From contig CAYTFW010000042.1 in assembly GCA_964437145.1 (NCBI GenBank), forward strand, positions 1-37,688: a stretch of 37,688 nt of DNA, written 5' to 3'. How positions within the stretch are numbered: position 1 is the first letter of the stretch; each line of letters begins with the position of its first letter. Both the position numbers and the translations under genes were made by a program. This stretch comes from JAFAZJ01 sp964437145 (lineage in GTDB: Bacteria; Pseudomonadota; Alphaproteobacteria; Reyranellales; Reyranellaceae). Below are positions 9,302 to 17,441 of this stretch, piece after piece. Under the pieces are notes generated by a model that was not told the DNA's origin, did not search any database, and worked only from the letters and a program-made list of their open reading frames with translations.

Positions 9302-10183
9302 ATGTTTGAGCTGCTCGGCATCGCGCCCCAGGCGCTGTTCGGCCAGCTGGCGGTCGGCCTGATCAATGGCGCGTTCTACGCCATGCTCAGCCTCGGGCTG
9401 GCCGTCATCTTCGGCATGCTCAACGTCATCAACTTCACGCACGGCGCGCAGTATATGCTGGGCGCGCTCGTCGCGTGGCTGATGCTGACCGTGCTCGGCA
9501 TCCCGTTCTGGATCGCCCTGGTCGCCGCGCCGATCATCGTCGGACTGTCGGGCGTCCTGCTCGAGCGCGTCCTGCTGCAGCGCCTCTATCACCTCGACCA
9601 CCTCTACGGCTTCCTGATGACCTTCGGCCTCGCCCTGGTGATCGAGGGCGTCTGCCAGTGGAAATGGGGATCGTCGGGCCAGCCCTATCCCAACCCGCTG
9701 CCCGGCGGGACGAATCTCGGCTTCATGGTCCTGCCGACCTACCGCATCTTCGTTATCGGCGCCGCGCTGGTTGTCTGCCTCGGCACCTGGTACGCGATCG
9801 AGCGCACGCGGCTGGGCGGGTACCTGCGGGCGGCGACCGAGAATCCGACCCTGGTGCGCGCCTTCGGCATCAACGTGCCGCGCCTGATCACGCTGACCTA
9901 CGGGCTGGGCGTCGGGCTCGCGGCGCTCGCCGGCGTGCTGGCGGCGCCGATCTACCAGGTCTCGCCGCTGATGGGGCAGAACCTGGTGCTGATCGTCTTC
10001 GCCGTCGTGGTCATCGGCGGCATGGGCTCGATCATGGGCTCGATCGTCACCGGCTTCGGCCTGGGGTTGATCGAGGGCCTGACCAAGGTGTTCTACCCGC
10101 AGGCGTCGAGCACCGTGATCTTCGTCATCATGGCCATCGTGCTGCTGATCAAGCCGGCCGGCCTGTTCGGGCAGACGCGATGA
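9302..10183 (+). CDS. livH: Branched-chain amino-acid-type ABC transporter permease LivH
   Basis: 293 residues, very hydrophobic, about eight membrane segments. The opening GLINGAFYAMLSLGLAVIFGMLNVINFTHG is typical of LivH permeases, as is the late cytoplasmic loop GGMGSIMGSIVTGFGLGLIE that contacts the ATPase (each quoted here only as a family hallmark, in pieces GLINGAFYAML and NVINFTHG). It forms half of the membrane channel with LivM. The start ATG at 9302 overlaps the stop of a 15-codon frame beginning at the livF stop, which may couple translation across the 39-base gap. Confidence 0.92.
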   Translation: MFELLGIAPQALFGQLAVGLINGAFYAMLSLGLAVIFGMLNVINFTHGAQYMLGALVAWLMLTVLGIPFWIALVAAPIIVGLSGVLLERVLLQRLYHLDHLYGFLMTFGLALVIEGVCQWKWGSSGQPYPNPLPGGTNLGFMVLPTYRIFVIGAALVVCLGTWYAIERTRLGGYLRAATENPTLVRAFGINVPRLITLTYGLGVGLAALAGVLAAPIYQVSPLMGQNLVLIVFAVVVIGGMGSIMGSIVTGFGLGLIEGLTKVFYPQASSTVIFVIMAIVLLIKPAGLFGQTR

Positions 10184-11109
10184 TGAACGCCCGCATCCTG
10201 GGCCTCGCCCTGCTGGCCGCGGCGCTGGTCGCGCCGTGGGTCGCCTATCCCATCTTCCTGATGACGGCGCTGTGCTTCGCGCTCTTCGCCTGCGCCTTCA
10301 ACCTGCTGCTCGGCTATGCCGGGCTGCTGAGCTTCGGCCACGCGATGTTCTTCGGCATGGCGGCGTATTTCTACGGCCACACGGTCAAGGAATGGGGCTG
10401 GCCGCCGGAGCTCGGCATTCTCGCCGGCGTGCTCGGCGCGGCGGTGCTGGGCGCCATCACCGGTGGGCTGGCGATCCGCCGCCAGGGCATCTACTTCGCG
10501 ATGATCACGCTGGCGTTCAGCCAGATGATCTTCTTCTTCTGCGTCCAGGCGCCATTCACGCATGGCGAGGACGGGCTGCAGGGCATTCCGCGCCGCGCCC
10601 TGCTCGGCGGCCTGATCGACATCCGCGACAACCACGTTCTCTACTACGTCGTGCTGGCCATCTTCCTGTTCGGCTATGCCACGATCTACCGCATCATCCA
10701 CTCGCCGTTCGGCCAGGTGCTCAAGGCGATCCGCGAGAACGAGCAGCGCGCGATCTCGCTCGGCTACAACGCGACGCTCTACAAGTGGCTGGCGTTCGTG
10801 CTGTCGGCGGCGCTGGCCGGACTGGCCGGCGCGACCAAGGCGATGGTGATGCAGATCGCGAGCTTGAGCGACGTCACGGCGGCGATGTCGGGCGAGGTGG
10901 TGCTGATGGCGCTGGTCGGCGGGCTGGGTACGCTGACCGGACCGGTTGTCGGCGCCTTCATCATCATCACCATGCAGAACTACCTCGCCGCGACCGGCGA
11001 ATGGGTCCTGGTGATCCAGGGCGTGATCTTCGTGGTGATCGTCGTCGCCTTCCGCAGGGGGATCGTCGGCGAGGTGGCCGCGTTCCTGCGGGCGCGCGGC
11101 AAGTCCTGA
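10180..11109 (+). CDS. livM: Branched-chain amino-acid-type ABC transporter permease LivM
   Basis: 309 residues with about eight to nine hydrophobic segments. NLLLGYAGLLSFGHAMFFG is the LivM hallmark, and the EAA-like loop is seen around GGLGTLTGPVVGAF. It is the second membrane subunit of the importer. The start ATG at 10180 overlaps the livH stop as ATGATGA, so translation is coupled. A much longer open frame exists upstream but lies inside livH in another frame and is not coding. The Arg/Lys-rich tail (FLRARGKS) is cytoplasmic. Confidence 0.92.
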   Translation: MMNARILGLALLAAALVAPWVAYPIFLMTALCFALFACAFNLLLGYAGLLSFGHAMFFGMAAYFYGHTVKEWGWPPELGILAGVLGAAVLGAITGGLAIRRQGIYFAMITLAFSQMIFFFCVQAPFTHGEDGLQGIPRRALLGGLIDIRDNHVLYYVVLAIFLFGYATIYRIIHSPFGQVLKAIRENEQRAISLGYNATLYKWLAFVLSAALAGLAGATKAMVMQIASLSDVTAAMSGEVVLMALVGGLGTLTGPVVGAFIIITMQNYLAATGEWVLVIQGVIFVVIVVAFRRGIVGEVAAFLRARGKS

Positions 11110-11194
11110 TGGCGCGGCGCCACGCCGTGACCTAGGCTGTTTGGCAACGAGGCGGTGAGCGCGCTGTCGCCGTCCGCCCAACGAGGAGGAACGC

Positions 11195-12409
11195 ATGCGC
11201 AAGACACTGGCCGTCGGGGCCCTGATTCTCGGGATGGCGCTCGCCGCGCCACCCGCCACCGCCCAGATCTCGGGCGACGTCGTCAAGCTCGGCGTGCTCA
11301 CCGACATGTCGAGCCTGTACTCCGATATCAACGGCCCGGGCGCCGTCGCCGCCGTGCGCATGGCGGTCGAGGATTTCGGCGGCATGGTCGCTGGCAAGAA
11401 GATCGAGGTCATCCAGGCCGACGTGCAGAACAAGGCCGATGTCGCCACCAACATCGCCGGCCGCTGGTACGACGTCGAGAATGTCGATGTCATCTTCGGC
11501 GCCGCCGCGTCGTCGTCCTCGATCGCCACCATGCGCGTCGCCGGCGACAAGAAGCGGGTCTTCTTCGCGGTCGATCCGGCGTCGTCCGACATCACCGGCA
11601 AGCTGTGCAACGCCTACACCGTGCACTGGCTCTACGACACCGTGGCGCTGGCCAACGGCACCGGCTCGGCGGTCGTCAAATCCGGCGGCGACAGCTGGTT
11701 CTTCCTCACCGCCGACTACGCCTTCGGTCACGCGCTGGAGCGTGACGTCAGCGCCATCGTCAAGGCCAATGGCGGCAAGGTGCTGGGCGGCGTGCGCCAC
11801 CCGCTGAACACGTCGGACTTCTCGTCCTTCATGCTGCAGGCCCAGGCCTCCAAGGCCAAGATCGTCGGCATGGCCAATGCCGGCGGCGACACGATCAACT
11901 CGATCAAGGCGGCGGCCGAATTCGGCATCGTCAAGGGCGGCCAGAAGCTCGCCGGCCTGCTGGTCTTCGTCACCGACGTGCACAGCCTGACCCTGAACCT
12001 CGCCCAGGGCCTGCAGCTCACCGAGGCGTTCTACTGGGATCGCAACGACGAAAGCCGCGCCTTCGCCAAGCGGTTCGCCGCCAGGCACGGCGGCAAGATG
12101 CCGACCAGCATCCAGGCCGGCTTCTACACCGCGGCCAAGCACTATCTCGAGCAGATCAAGGCGCTGAACACCGACGACGCGGACAAGGTCATGGCCCGCA
12201 TGAAGTCGACGCCCGCCGACGATCCGATCTTCGGCAAGTCGGTGATCCGCGCCGACGGCCGCAAGGTGCACGACGTCTATCTGTTCGAGGTCAAGTCACC
12301 GGCCGAGTCCAAGGGCCCGTGGGACTACTACAAGCTCATCCGCACCATTCCGGGCAACGAGGCCTTCCGGCCGATGGACCAGGGCGAGTGCCCGCTGGTG
12401 AAGAAGTAG
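11195..12409 (+). CDS. livK: Periplasmic substrate-binding protein of the Liv-type ABC transporter
   Basis: 404 residues with a signal peptide (1-23, ending ATAQ) and the type I periplasmic binding fold of Leu/Ile/Val-binding proteins. VKLGVLTDMSSLYSDINGPG is the start of lobe 1, with DVQNKADVATN and the ligand-contact SSS run (AAASSSSIA) following. It captures the cargo in the periplasm and delivers it to LivH/LivM. It is longer than LivJ/K of enteric bacteria and resembles the expanded alphaproteobacterial set whose ligands are often not amino acids. AGGAGGA lies 7 bases before the ATG. It follows livM after 85 bases, probably in the same transcript. Confidence 0.9.
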   Translation: MRKTLAVGALILGMALAAPPATAQISGDVVKLGVLTDMSSLYSDINGPGAVAAVRMAVEDFGGMVAGKKIEVIQADVQNKADVATNIAGRWYDVENVDVIFGAAASSSSIATMRVAGDKKRVFFAVDPASSDITGKLCNAYTVHWLYDTVALANGTGSAVVKSGGDSWFFLTADYAFGHALERDVSAIVKANGGKVLGGVRHPLNTSDFSSFMLQAQASKAKIVGMANAGGDTINSIKAAAEFGIVKGGQKLAGLLVFVTDVHSLTLNLAQGLQLTEAFYWDRNDESRAFAKRFAARHGGKMPTSIQAGFYTAAKHYLEQIKALNTDDADKVMARMKSTPADDPIFGKSVIRADGRKVHDVYLFEVKSPAESKGPWDYYKLIRTIPGNEAFRPMDQGECPLVKK

Positions 12410-12420
12410 CTTGAAGGCGC

Positions 12421-12446
12421 GGGGCCGGCGCACCGCCGCCGGCCCC
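12421..12446 (+). terminator. Hairpin after livK, likely transcription terminator
   Basis: A perfect 10-bp G+C stem (GGGGCCGGCG at 12421-12430 with CGCCGGCCCC at 12437-12446) and a 6-base loop begin 11 bases after the livK stop. Only TT follows, so it is not a canonical intrinsic terminator, but its position fits the end of the liv operon. Confidence 0.55.
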
Positions 12447-12885
12447 TTGGCCTCCGCCGTCACGTGTGTCGGGCGAAAGCGCCTTCGGCAAAGAGAAGGC
12501 CGCCCTGAGGGGCGGCCTAGTGTCGATCGCGGGCTGTTTGTTTTGTCGTTCCGCCGGACGCATTTGGTCCGGGGAAGACTGCGCGCCCCGGTTCGCGCTA
12601 CTGCGGGAGCTAGTGAAGCTCGTCCCGTTTCATGATCTCGCATCCTGGTTGACGCGCGATCATGAGACAGAATTAGGTAACCGAGGAGCATGGCCCGTGC
12701 CATTGATCTTCCGCGCAGGCCTTCCTGAAGACATAGCTACGAGGGCGTACTTCGACCGAGAAGTTCATCCTCGCTGCCTTGCGGAGCGGTGAATTTCGTC
12801 CGCTCGGGCCAAGCCCGGCGCGTCGCTCAAGTGCTTGGCGCACAAGAGATTTTGAGCGGACCGGCGCAAACGCAAGGAGGCGGGC
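12447..12885. other. Gene-poor stretch between livK and tRNA-Arg
   Basis: No convincing gene. Open frames here lack ribosome-binding sites and recognisable domains. A second perfect hairpin is present at 12498-12517 (GGCCGCCC, TGAG loop, GGGCGGCC), about 20 bases before a T-rich patch. Base composition is less GC-rich and codon-position bias looks absent. It could be eroded coding sequence beside the tRNA gene, but I recognise none. Confidence 0.5.
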
Positions 12886-12962
12886 TGGCGTCCCCGAGAG
12901 GATTCGAACCTCCGGCCTACGGTTTAGGAAACCGCCGCTCTATCCGGCTGAGCTACGGGGAC
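12886..12962 (-). tRNA. tRNA-Arg (anticodon CCT)
   Basis: Read on the minus strand the 77 bases fold as a full cloverleaf: acceptor GTCCCCG/CGGGGAC, D-stem GCTC/GAGC, anticodon stem GCGGT/ACCGT around loop TTCCTAA (anticodon CCT, reading AGG), T-stem GGAGG/CCTCT around TTCGAAT, discriminator G, and an encoded CCA (12886-12888). The rare AGG codon is its target. Confidence 0.97.
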
Positions 12963-13016
12963 ATCGCCATGTGGACGGCCGCGTTATAGCAGCGCCCGCC
13001 CTGCCTTTGAAGCCGG

Positions 13017-15359
13017 CTAGGAGCGGTGAAGAATCCGCCAGACCTTCTCCGGCGTCACCGGCATATCGATGTGTGTGACGCCATGGCCCGACAGCGCGTC
13101 GACCACGGCGTTCATCACCGAGGGCAGTGCGCCGGCGCAGCCGGCCTCGCCGCAGCCCTTCACGCCCAGCCGGTTGGTCTTGCACGGCACCGAGTGGTTC
13201 TCGACCGAGAAGTCCGGCGCGTCGCTGGCGCGCGGCATCGCGTAGTCCATGTACGAGCCGGCCAGCGGCTGGCCCTGCGGGTCATACACCGTGCGCTCCA
13301 TCAGCGCCTGGCCGATGCCCTGGATCACGCCGCCATGCGCCTGGCCCGCCACCAGCATCGGATTGATGACGGTGCCGAAGTCGTTGACCATGAAATAGCG
13401 CACCACCTCGATCTGCCCGGTGTCTCGGTCGATCTCGACCTCGGCGACGTGGCAGCCGTTCGGGAAGGAGAAGGGCGGGTTGTCGGAGATGTGACTGATG
13501 TCGAGCGACGATGGCACGTCGGGCGGCAGCTTGATGCCAGCGCGCAGTTTGTCCGCGAGCTCGATGATCGTGATGCTGCGATCGGTGCCGGCGATGGTGA
13601 AGCGGCCGCGCGCGAACTCGATATCGGCGGCCGCGGCCTCCAGCACGTGGGCGGCGATCAGCTTGCCCTTCTCGATCAGCAGGTCGCCGGCCTCGATGAA
13701 GGCCTGTGACGCGACCAGCGCGGATTTCGAGCCGCCGGTGCCGCCGCCGACCTTGAGCTGATCCGAGTCGCCCTGCAGCAGTCGGAAGCGCTCGAAGGGG
13801 ATGCCGAGCTTGTCGACCAGCACCTGTGCAAACGGTGTGGCGTGGCCCTGGCCGTAATCGAGCGTACCGCTCAGCATCGTGACCGTGCCGTCGGCCTCGA
13901 AGCGGATGCCGCCATACTCCTTGGCCGGCGGGCCGGTGACCTCGAGATACGAGCCGATGCCGCGGCCACGCAGTCTGTTGCGCTTCGCGCTCTCCGCCTT
14001 GCGCTTGTCGAAGCCGTCCCAGTCGGCGGCCTTGAGTGCCTTGTCGAGGATCGTCGTGAAGTCGCCGCTGTCGTAGCGCATGTCCGACGGCGCCTTGTAC
14101 GGGAACTCGTCGTTGCGGATGTGGTTGCGCCGGCGCAGCTCGACCTGGTCGACGCCCATCTCGCGCGCCGCGGTGGTGATCAGCCGCTCCATAAAGTAGT
14201 TGGCCTCGGGCCGGCCGGCGCCGCGATAGGCGCCGATCGGCGTGGTGTTGGTGAACACCACCTTGGTGTTCACCTCCATCGCCGGCGTGCGGTAGACGTC
14301 GATCAGGTTCTTCACCGCGTTGGTCGTCGGCTGCAGCGGCGGATTGATATAAGCGCCGGCGTTGCCGGTGCCGGTCAGGCGCACCGCGAGGAAATTGCCG
14401 TCCTTGTCGAGCGCCAGCTCGGCCAAGCGCTGATGGTCGCGGCCGTGATGGTCGCTCAGGAAACTCTCGGTGCGGTCGTCGGTCCATTTCACCGGCCGGC
14501 CGAGCAGCTTGCTGGCGAGCAGCAGCGGGCCGTACTCGGGATAGGGCTGCGCCTTCATGCCGAAGGATCCGCCGACATTGCCGGTCAGCACGCGCACCTT
14601 GTCGGGCGTCACGTTGAGCACATCGCGCGCTAGCGCGGCGCGCATGCCCATCACGCCCTGGCAGCCGACACGCAGGATCCAGCGCTCGGCCTTGGCGTCG
14701 TACTCGCCGATCGCAGAACGCGGTTCCATGGCGTTGACGACGATGCGGTTGGAGACGATGTCCAAGCTTGTGACATGCGCTGCCTCGGCGAAGGCCTTCT
14801 TCACCGCCTCGGTGTCGCCATAGTGGAAATCGAGCACGAGGTTGCCGGGCGCGTCGTCGTGCAGCTGCGGCGCGCCTGGCTTCAGCGAGTCGGCCGGCGT
14901 CGTGACCGCGGGCAGCTCCTCGATGTTGAGTTCGACCGCTTCGGCCGCGTCCTTCGCCTGGTCGCGCGTCTGAGCGACGACGCAGGCGACGGGCTCGCCG
15001 ACGAAGCGCACCTTGCCCTTGGCCAGCGAGGGACGCGGCGGCGTCTTCATCGGCTTGCCGTGGCGATCGGGGATGTTCAGCGCGCATTTCAGCGGGCCGA
15101 AGCCGGCGGCGTCGAGATCGGCGTGGGTCAGGATCGCCAGCACGCCGGGCATGGCGCGTGCCGCCGATGTGTCGATTCCCTTCAGCACGCCGTGCGCGAT
15201 GCGGCTGCGCACCATCACCGCCCAGGCCTGTCCCGGCAGGTTGATGTCGTCGGTGTAGCGGCCCTCGCCGCGCAGCAGCTTGGGATCCTCGGTGCGCGGC
15301 ACCGGTTGGCCGACGCCGAATTTGATGAAGGCGAGATCGAGATCGCTCACGCTGTTCAT
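13017..15359 (-). CDS. Xanthine dehydrogenase/CO dehydrogenase-family molybdenum-binding subunit
   Basis: 780 residues, the length of CoxL/XdhB-type large subunits. Visible are the N-terminal a/b hammerhead (RYTDDINLPGQAWA), the molybdopterin contacts VGGSFGMK (262-269), the active-site loop AYRGAGRPEA (377-386) and the catalytic Glu in GCGEAG (E738). AYRGAGR marks the 'form II' group rather than true CO dehydrogenase (AYRCSFR). These enzymes hydroxylate aldehydes, purines or heterocycles at a Mo=S centre. Normally a FAD subunit and a 2Fe-2S subunit are encoded next door; neither is in the window. The start ATG at 15359 follows GGAG-like bases (CGGAGAGCGGC). Confidence 0.9.
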   Translation of the reverse strand: MNSVSDLDLAFIKFGVGQPVPRTEDPKLLRGEGRYTDDINLPGQAWAVMVRSRIAHGVLKGIDTSAARAMPGVLAILTHADLDAAGFGPLKCALNIPDRHGKPMKTPPRPSLAKGKVRFVGEPVACVVAQTRDQAKDAAEAVELNIEELPAVTTPADSLKPGAPQLHDDAPGNLVLDFHYGDTEAVKKAFAEAAHVTSLDIVSNRIVVNAMEPRSAIGEYDAKAERWILRVGCQGVMGMRAALARDVLNVTPDKVRVLTGNVGGSFGMKAQPYPEYGPLLLASKLLGRPVKWTDDRTESFLSDHHGRDHQRLAELALDKDGNFLAVRLTGTGNAGAYINPPLQPTTNAVKNLIDVYRTPAMEVNTKVVFTNTTPIGAYRGAGRPEANYFMERLITTAAREMGVDQVELRRRNHIRNDEFPYKAPSDMRYDSGDFTTILDKALKAADWDGFDKRKAESAKRNRLRGRGIGSYLEVTGPPAKEYGGIRFEADGTVTMLSGTLDYGQGHATPFAQVLVDKLGIPFERFRLLQGDSDQLKVGGGTGGSKSALVASQAFIEAGDLLIEKGKLIAAHVLEAAAADIEFARGRFTIAGTDRSITIIELADKLRAGIKLPPDVPSSLDISHISDNPPFSFPNGCHVAEVEIDRDTGQIEVVRYFMVNDFGTVINPMLVAGQAHGGVIQGIGQALMERTVYDPQGQPLAGSYMDYAMPRASDAPDFSVENHSVPCKTNRLGVKGCGEAGCAGALPSVMNAVVDALSGHGVTHIDMPVTPEKVWRILHRS

Positions 15360-15418
15360 GCCGCTCTCCGCAATTGGGCGCGAACGTTAGTGGAGCATCA
15401 GCCCCGATGCCAGCGCGC

Positions 15419-15446
15419 TTGTCGGGGGACGGTCATGCGCTAGGCT
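15419..15446 (+). promoter_or_regulatory. Candidate sigma-70 promoter for the CMD-family gene
   Basis: TTGTCG at 15419-15424 and TAGGCT at 15441-15446 are separated by 16 bases, 30 bases before the start codon of the next gene. The same TAGGCT with a TTG box 16 bases upstream precedes the hydrolase at 17278. The match to the consensus is partial. Confidence 0.35.
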
Positions 15447-15475
15447 GCCGTCGGTCACCAGGAGGAGGAACGCAG

Positions 15476-15883
15476 ATGGCCGTGAGCAAGAACTACAAGA
15501 AGGGCAGTGAAATCCGCACCAAGCTGATGGGTAAGGCCTACGCCGACAAGATGTCGGCCTCGGTCTACGACGATCCGATGATGAAGAAGTTCGGCGACTA
15601 TGCGCGCGAGGCCGTGTTCGGCATGCTGTGGGCGCGGCCGGGGCTGGATCTGAAGACCAAGGCGTTGATCTGCGTGATCTCCGACACCGCGCAGGCGCGC
15701 TGGCCGGAGCTCGCCATCCACCTGCGTTTCGCGCGCAACACCGGCTGGAGCGAGAACGAACTCTCAGAGGCGCTGATGCATATGTGCGGCTATGTCGGCC
15801 TGCCCGCGGTGCGCGAGGCGATGCTGACGGCCAAGGAGGTCTTCGCCGAGATGAAGCACGAGGCCAAGGGGAAGAAGAAGTAG
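15476..15883 (+). CDS. Carboxymuconolactone decarboxylase-family protein
   Basis: 135 residues, the length of a single CMD domain (PcaC/AhpD-like fold). The core helices read KTKALICVISD, then LAIHLRFARNTGWSENELSEAL and GLPAVREAM, as in PcaC-type proteins. The CxxC of AhpD peroxidase reductases is absent, which favours a decarboxylase or isomerase-type role over thiol chemistry. The start at 15476 is set by GGAGGAGG 8 bases upstream; the open frame runs further up without one. A Lys-rich tail (KGKKK) ends the protein. The neighbouring molybdenum hydroxylase and quinone reductase suggest aromatic or ring-compound oxidation, an inference. Confidence 0.85.
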   Translation: MAVSKNYKKGSEIRTKLMGKAYADKMSASVYDDPMMKKFGDYAREAVFGMLWARPGLDLKTKALICVISDTAQARWPELAIHLRFARNTGWSENELSEALMHMCGYVGLPAVREAMLTAKEVFAEMKHEAKGKKK

Positions 15884-15938
15884 ACGCCGATCAAATTTGA
15901 TCTGGCGCAACGCCAGCGCGACGTCGCCGTCGTATGGG

Positions 15939-16517
15939 ATGGCGATGTCGCGCATCCTGCTCGTGCAAGGCCATCCCGATCCCGCCGGCAAGCATTTCGG
16001 CCAGGCGCTCGCCCAGGCCTACGCTGAAGGCGCGGCGGCGGGCGGCCACGACCTGCGTAGCATCGAGGTGGCGAAGCTCGACTTCGCGCTGTTGCGCACC
16101 ATGGCCGAGTTCGAGAAGGGCGAGCCGCCACCGGATATCAAGGCGGCGCAGGAAGCGCTGCTCTGGGCGGAGCACCTGGTGGTGATCTTTCCGCTGTGGT
16201 TGGGTGCCATGCCGGCCCTGCTCAAGGGCTTCTTCGAGCAATGCCTGCGGCCCGGCTTCGCCTACGAATACCGCCCCCGCGGATTTCCGATCCAGAAGTT
16301 GAAGGGCCGCTCGGTGCGCATCGTCGTCACCATGGGTATGCCGGCGCTAATGTATCGCCTCTGGTACGGCGCGCATGGGCTGAAGACCTTGCGCCGTAGC
16401 ATCCTGGGCTTCGTCGGCATGGCGCCGATCCGCGACACGCTGTTCGGCATGATCGACGCCAAGCGCGCGCCGCGCATGCTGGCGACGATGCGCGCGCTTG
16501 GCCGCAAGGCAGGTTAG
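15939..16517 (+). CDS. NAD(P)H quinone reductase-like flavodoxin-fold protein
   Basis: 192 residues beginning MAMSRILLVQGHPDP. The GHPDP loop is the FMN/FAD phosphate-binding motif of the NQO1/MdaB/KefF family, and FPLWLGAMPALLKGFFEQ carries the PxWW/P-x-x-K region typical of the fold. Two-electron reduction of quinones, in the cytoplasm, is the family role. The start is 15939, or 15945 if the second Met is used; no good Shine-Dalgarno is visible. The C-terminus ends in a basic tail. Its stop TAG overlaps the TAA of the opposite-strand hydrolase (TTAG at 16514-16517). Confidence 0.82.
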   Translation: MAMSRILLVQGHPDPAGKHFGQALAQAYAEGAAAGGHDLRSIEVAKLDFALLRTMAEFEKGEPPPDIKAAQEALLWAEHLVVIFPLWLGAMPALLKGFFEQCLRPGFAYEYRPRGFPIQKLKGRSVRIVVTMGMPALMYRLWYGAHGLKTLRRSILGFVGMAPIRDTLFGMIDAKRAPRMLATMRALGRKAG

Positions 16518-17278
16518 GCCGCCTTGGCTTCCGCTGGCGTGTTGCGCAGCAGGAACGCCTTCACGCGTCGGATCGATTCCTGCAGGTGCTCCGGCCCGCG
16601 CCAGTCGGTCTGCACCTCGATGTTAGGTGCCAGCGCGGCGATCTCGGCGCTGGTCTGCGCCGGATGCGGCTTGTCCGTGCCGGGCTGCAGGTAGAGTGGC
16701 GTCTTGCAGCCGCGCACGAACTCGCGGTCGACCGAGAAAACGAAGTCGCCGCCGAACATGTTGCGGCCGAAGCTTTGGATGATGTCAGGTGTCAGCGACG
16801 TGTCCTCGGCCAGCATCTTCTCCTGGAAGCCGTTCACCGCGGCCTCCCAGGTGTCGCGGTTCTCGTGCATGCCGATCGGGTTCTGCAGCACCGCCGCCGC
16901 GATGCGATCGGGCGCCATCTTGCACAGGGTCAGGCAGTAGGTGCCGCCGATGCAGCCGCCCATAACGTGGAATTTCCTGAAGCCGAGATGGTCCATGAGC
17001 GCGAGATGGTCGCCGGTATAGGTGTGCCAGCCATCCGTCGCGCGCACCTTGCCGCGCGAGGCGCCGGCGTTGCGCTGGTCCATGCCGACCACGGTGAAGC
17101 TATCCGAGAGCGCCGTCATCGGATCCATCCAGGCCGGCGGCTTGCTCGGATCGGCGATGCCGACGCGCCAGTAGGACAGTTGCGAGCGCAGGCCGCCCGG
17201 CGCGAACAGCAGCAAAGGGAAACCCTTGCCGTGGACCTCGTAGTAGATCTCGGCGTCGTCGCGCTTGAACACCGGCAT
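16514..17278 (-). CDS. Alpha/beta hydrolase with a Cys nucleophile
   Basis: 254 residues with the canonical alpha/beta hydrolase order: the strand-3 oxyanion region FAPGGLRSQ (25-33), DQRNAG (67-72), a nucleophile elbow GGCIGG (107-112) and a C-terminal His in GPEHLQ (H231). The nucleophile position is C109, not Ser, as in dienelactone hydrolases and intracellular PHA depolymerases; the overall fold is nearer to esterases/haloperoxidases. The reaction could be ester, lactone or thioester hydrolysis. ATG at 17278 follows GGGAG. A candidate promoter is at 17313-17340 and a perfect palindrome sits just upstream of it. The acid residue is probably in the VDRE or TDKP region. Confidence 0.85.
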   Translation of the reverse strand: MPVFKRDDAEIYYEVHGKGFPLLLFAPGGLRSQLSYWRVGIADPSKPPAWMDPMTALSDSFTVVGMDQRNAGASRGKVRATDGWHTYTGDHLALMDHLGFRKFHVMGGCIGGTYCLTLCKMAPDRIAAAVLQNPIGMHENRDTWEAAVNGFQEKMLAEDTSLTPDIIQSFGRNMFGGDFVFSVDREFVRGCKTPLYLQPGTDKPHPAQTSAEIAALAPNIEVQTDWRGPEHLQESIRRVKAFLLRNTPAEAKAA

Positions 17279-17312
17279 CGTCCCGCTCCCGATCGATCTG
17301 TCAGCGGGCCGC

Positions 17313-17340
17313 AGCCTATCGGCCTCGGGGCCGGGAGCAA
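17313..17340 (-). promoter_or_regulatory. Candidate promoter for the Cys-hydrolase gene
   Basis: On the minus strand TTGCTC (17340-17335) is followed after 16 bases by TAGGCT (17318-17313), 34 bases before the ATG at 17278. Same spacing and -10 as the candidate at 15419-15446. Only partial consensus match. Confidence 0.35.
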
Positions 17341-17348
17341 GAGACTAT

Positions 17349-17416
17349 CTGTCATTCCGAGCGCAGCGAGGAATCCAGGCGCCTCACTGGATTCCTCGCT
17401 GCGCTCGGAATGACAG
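17349..17416. repeat. Perfect 30-bp palindrome (GTCATTCCGAGCGCAGCGAGG family)
   Basis: The arms at 17349-17378 and 17387-17416 are exact inverted copies of 30 bases around an 8-base loop (GCGCCTCA). It lies between the cyclase stop (17442) and the hydrolase promoter, so it can fold as a strong RNA hairpin that would terminate or stabilise the cyclase message. It belongs to the same family as the outer arms at 6340-6468. Confidence 0.93.
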
Positions 17417-17441
17417 GAGTGAAGCGCGAGCGGGTTCGGCT

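Noticed and set aside
9475..10179. Long in-frame extension upstream of livM
   Set aside because: It lies in another frame inside livH, which has clear family motifs; the ATGATGA junction gives the real livM start.
12466..12792. 108-residue open frame between livK and tRNA-Arg
   Set aside because: No ribosome-binding site, no domain and no coding bias; treated as non-coding.
12447..12962. Possible integrated element at tRNA-Arg(CCT)
   Set aside because: No integrase and no second copy of the tRNA 3' end is seen in the window.
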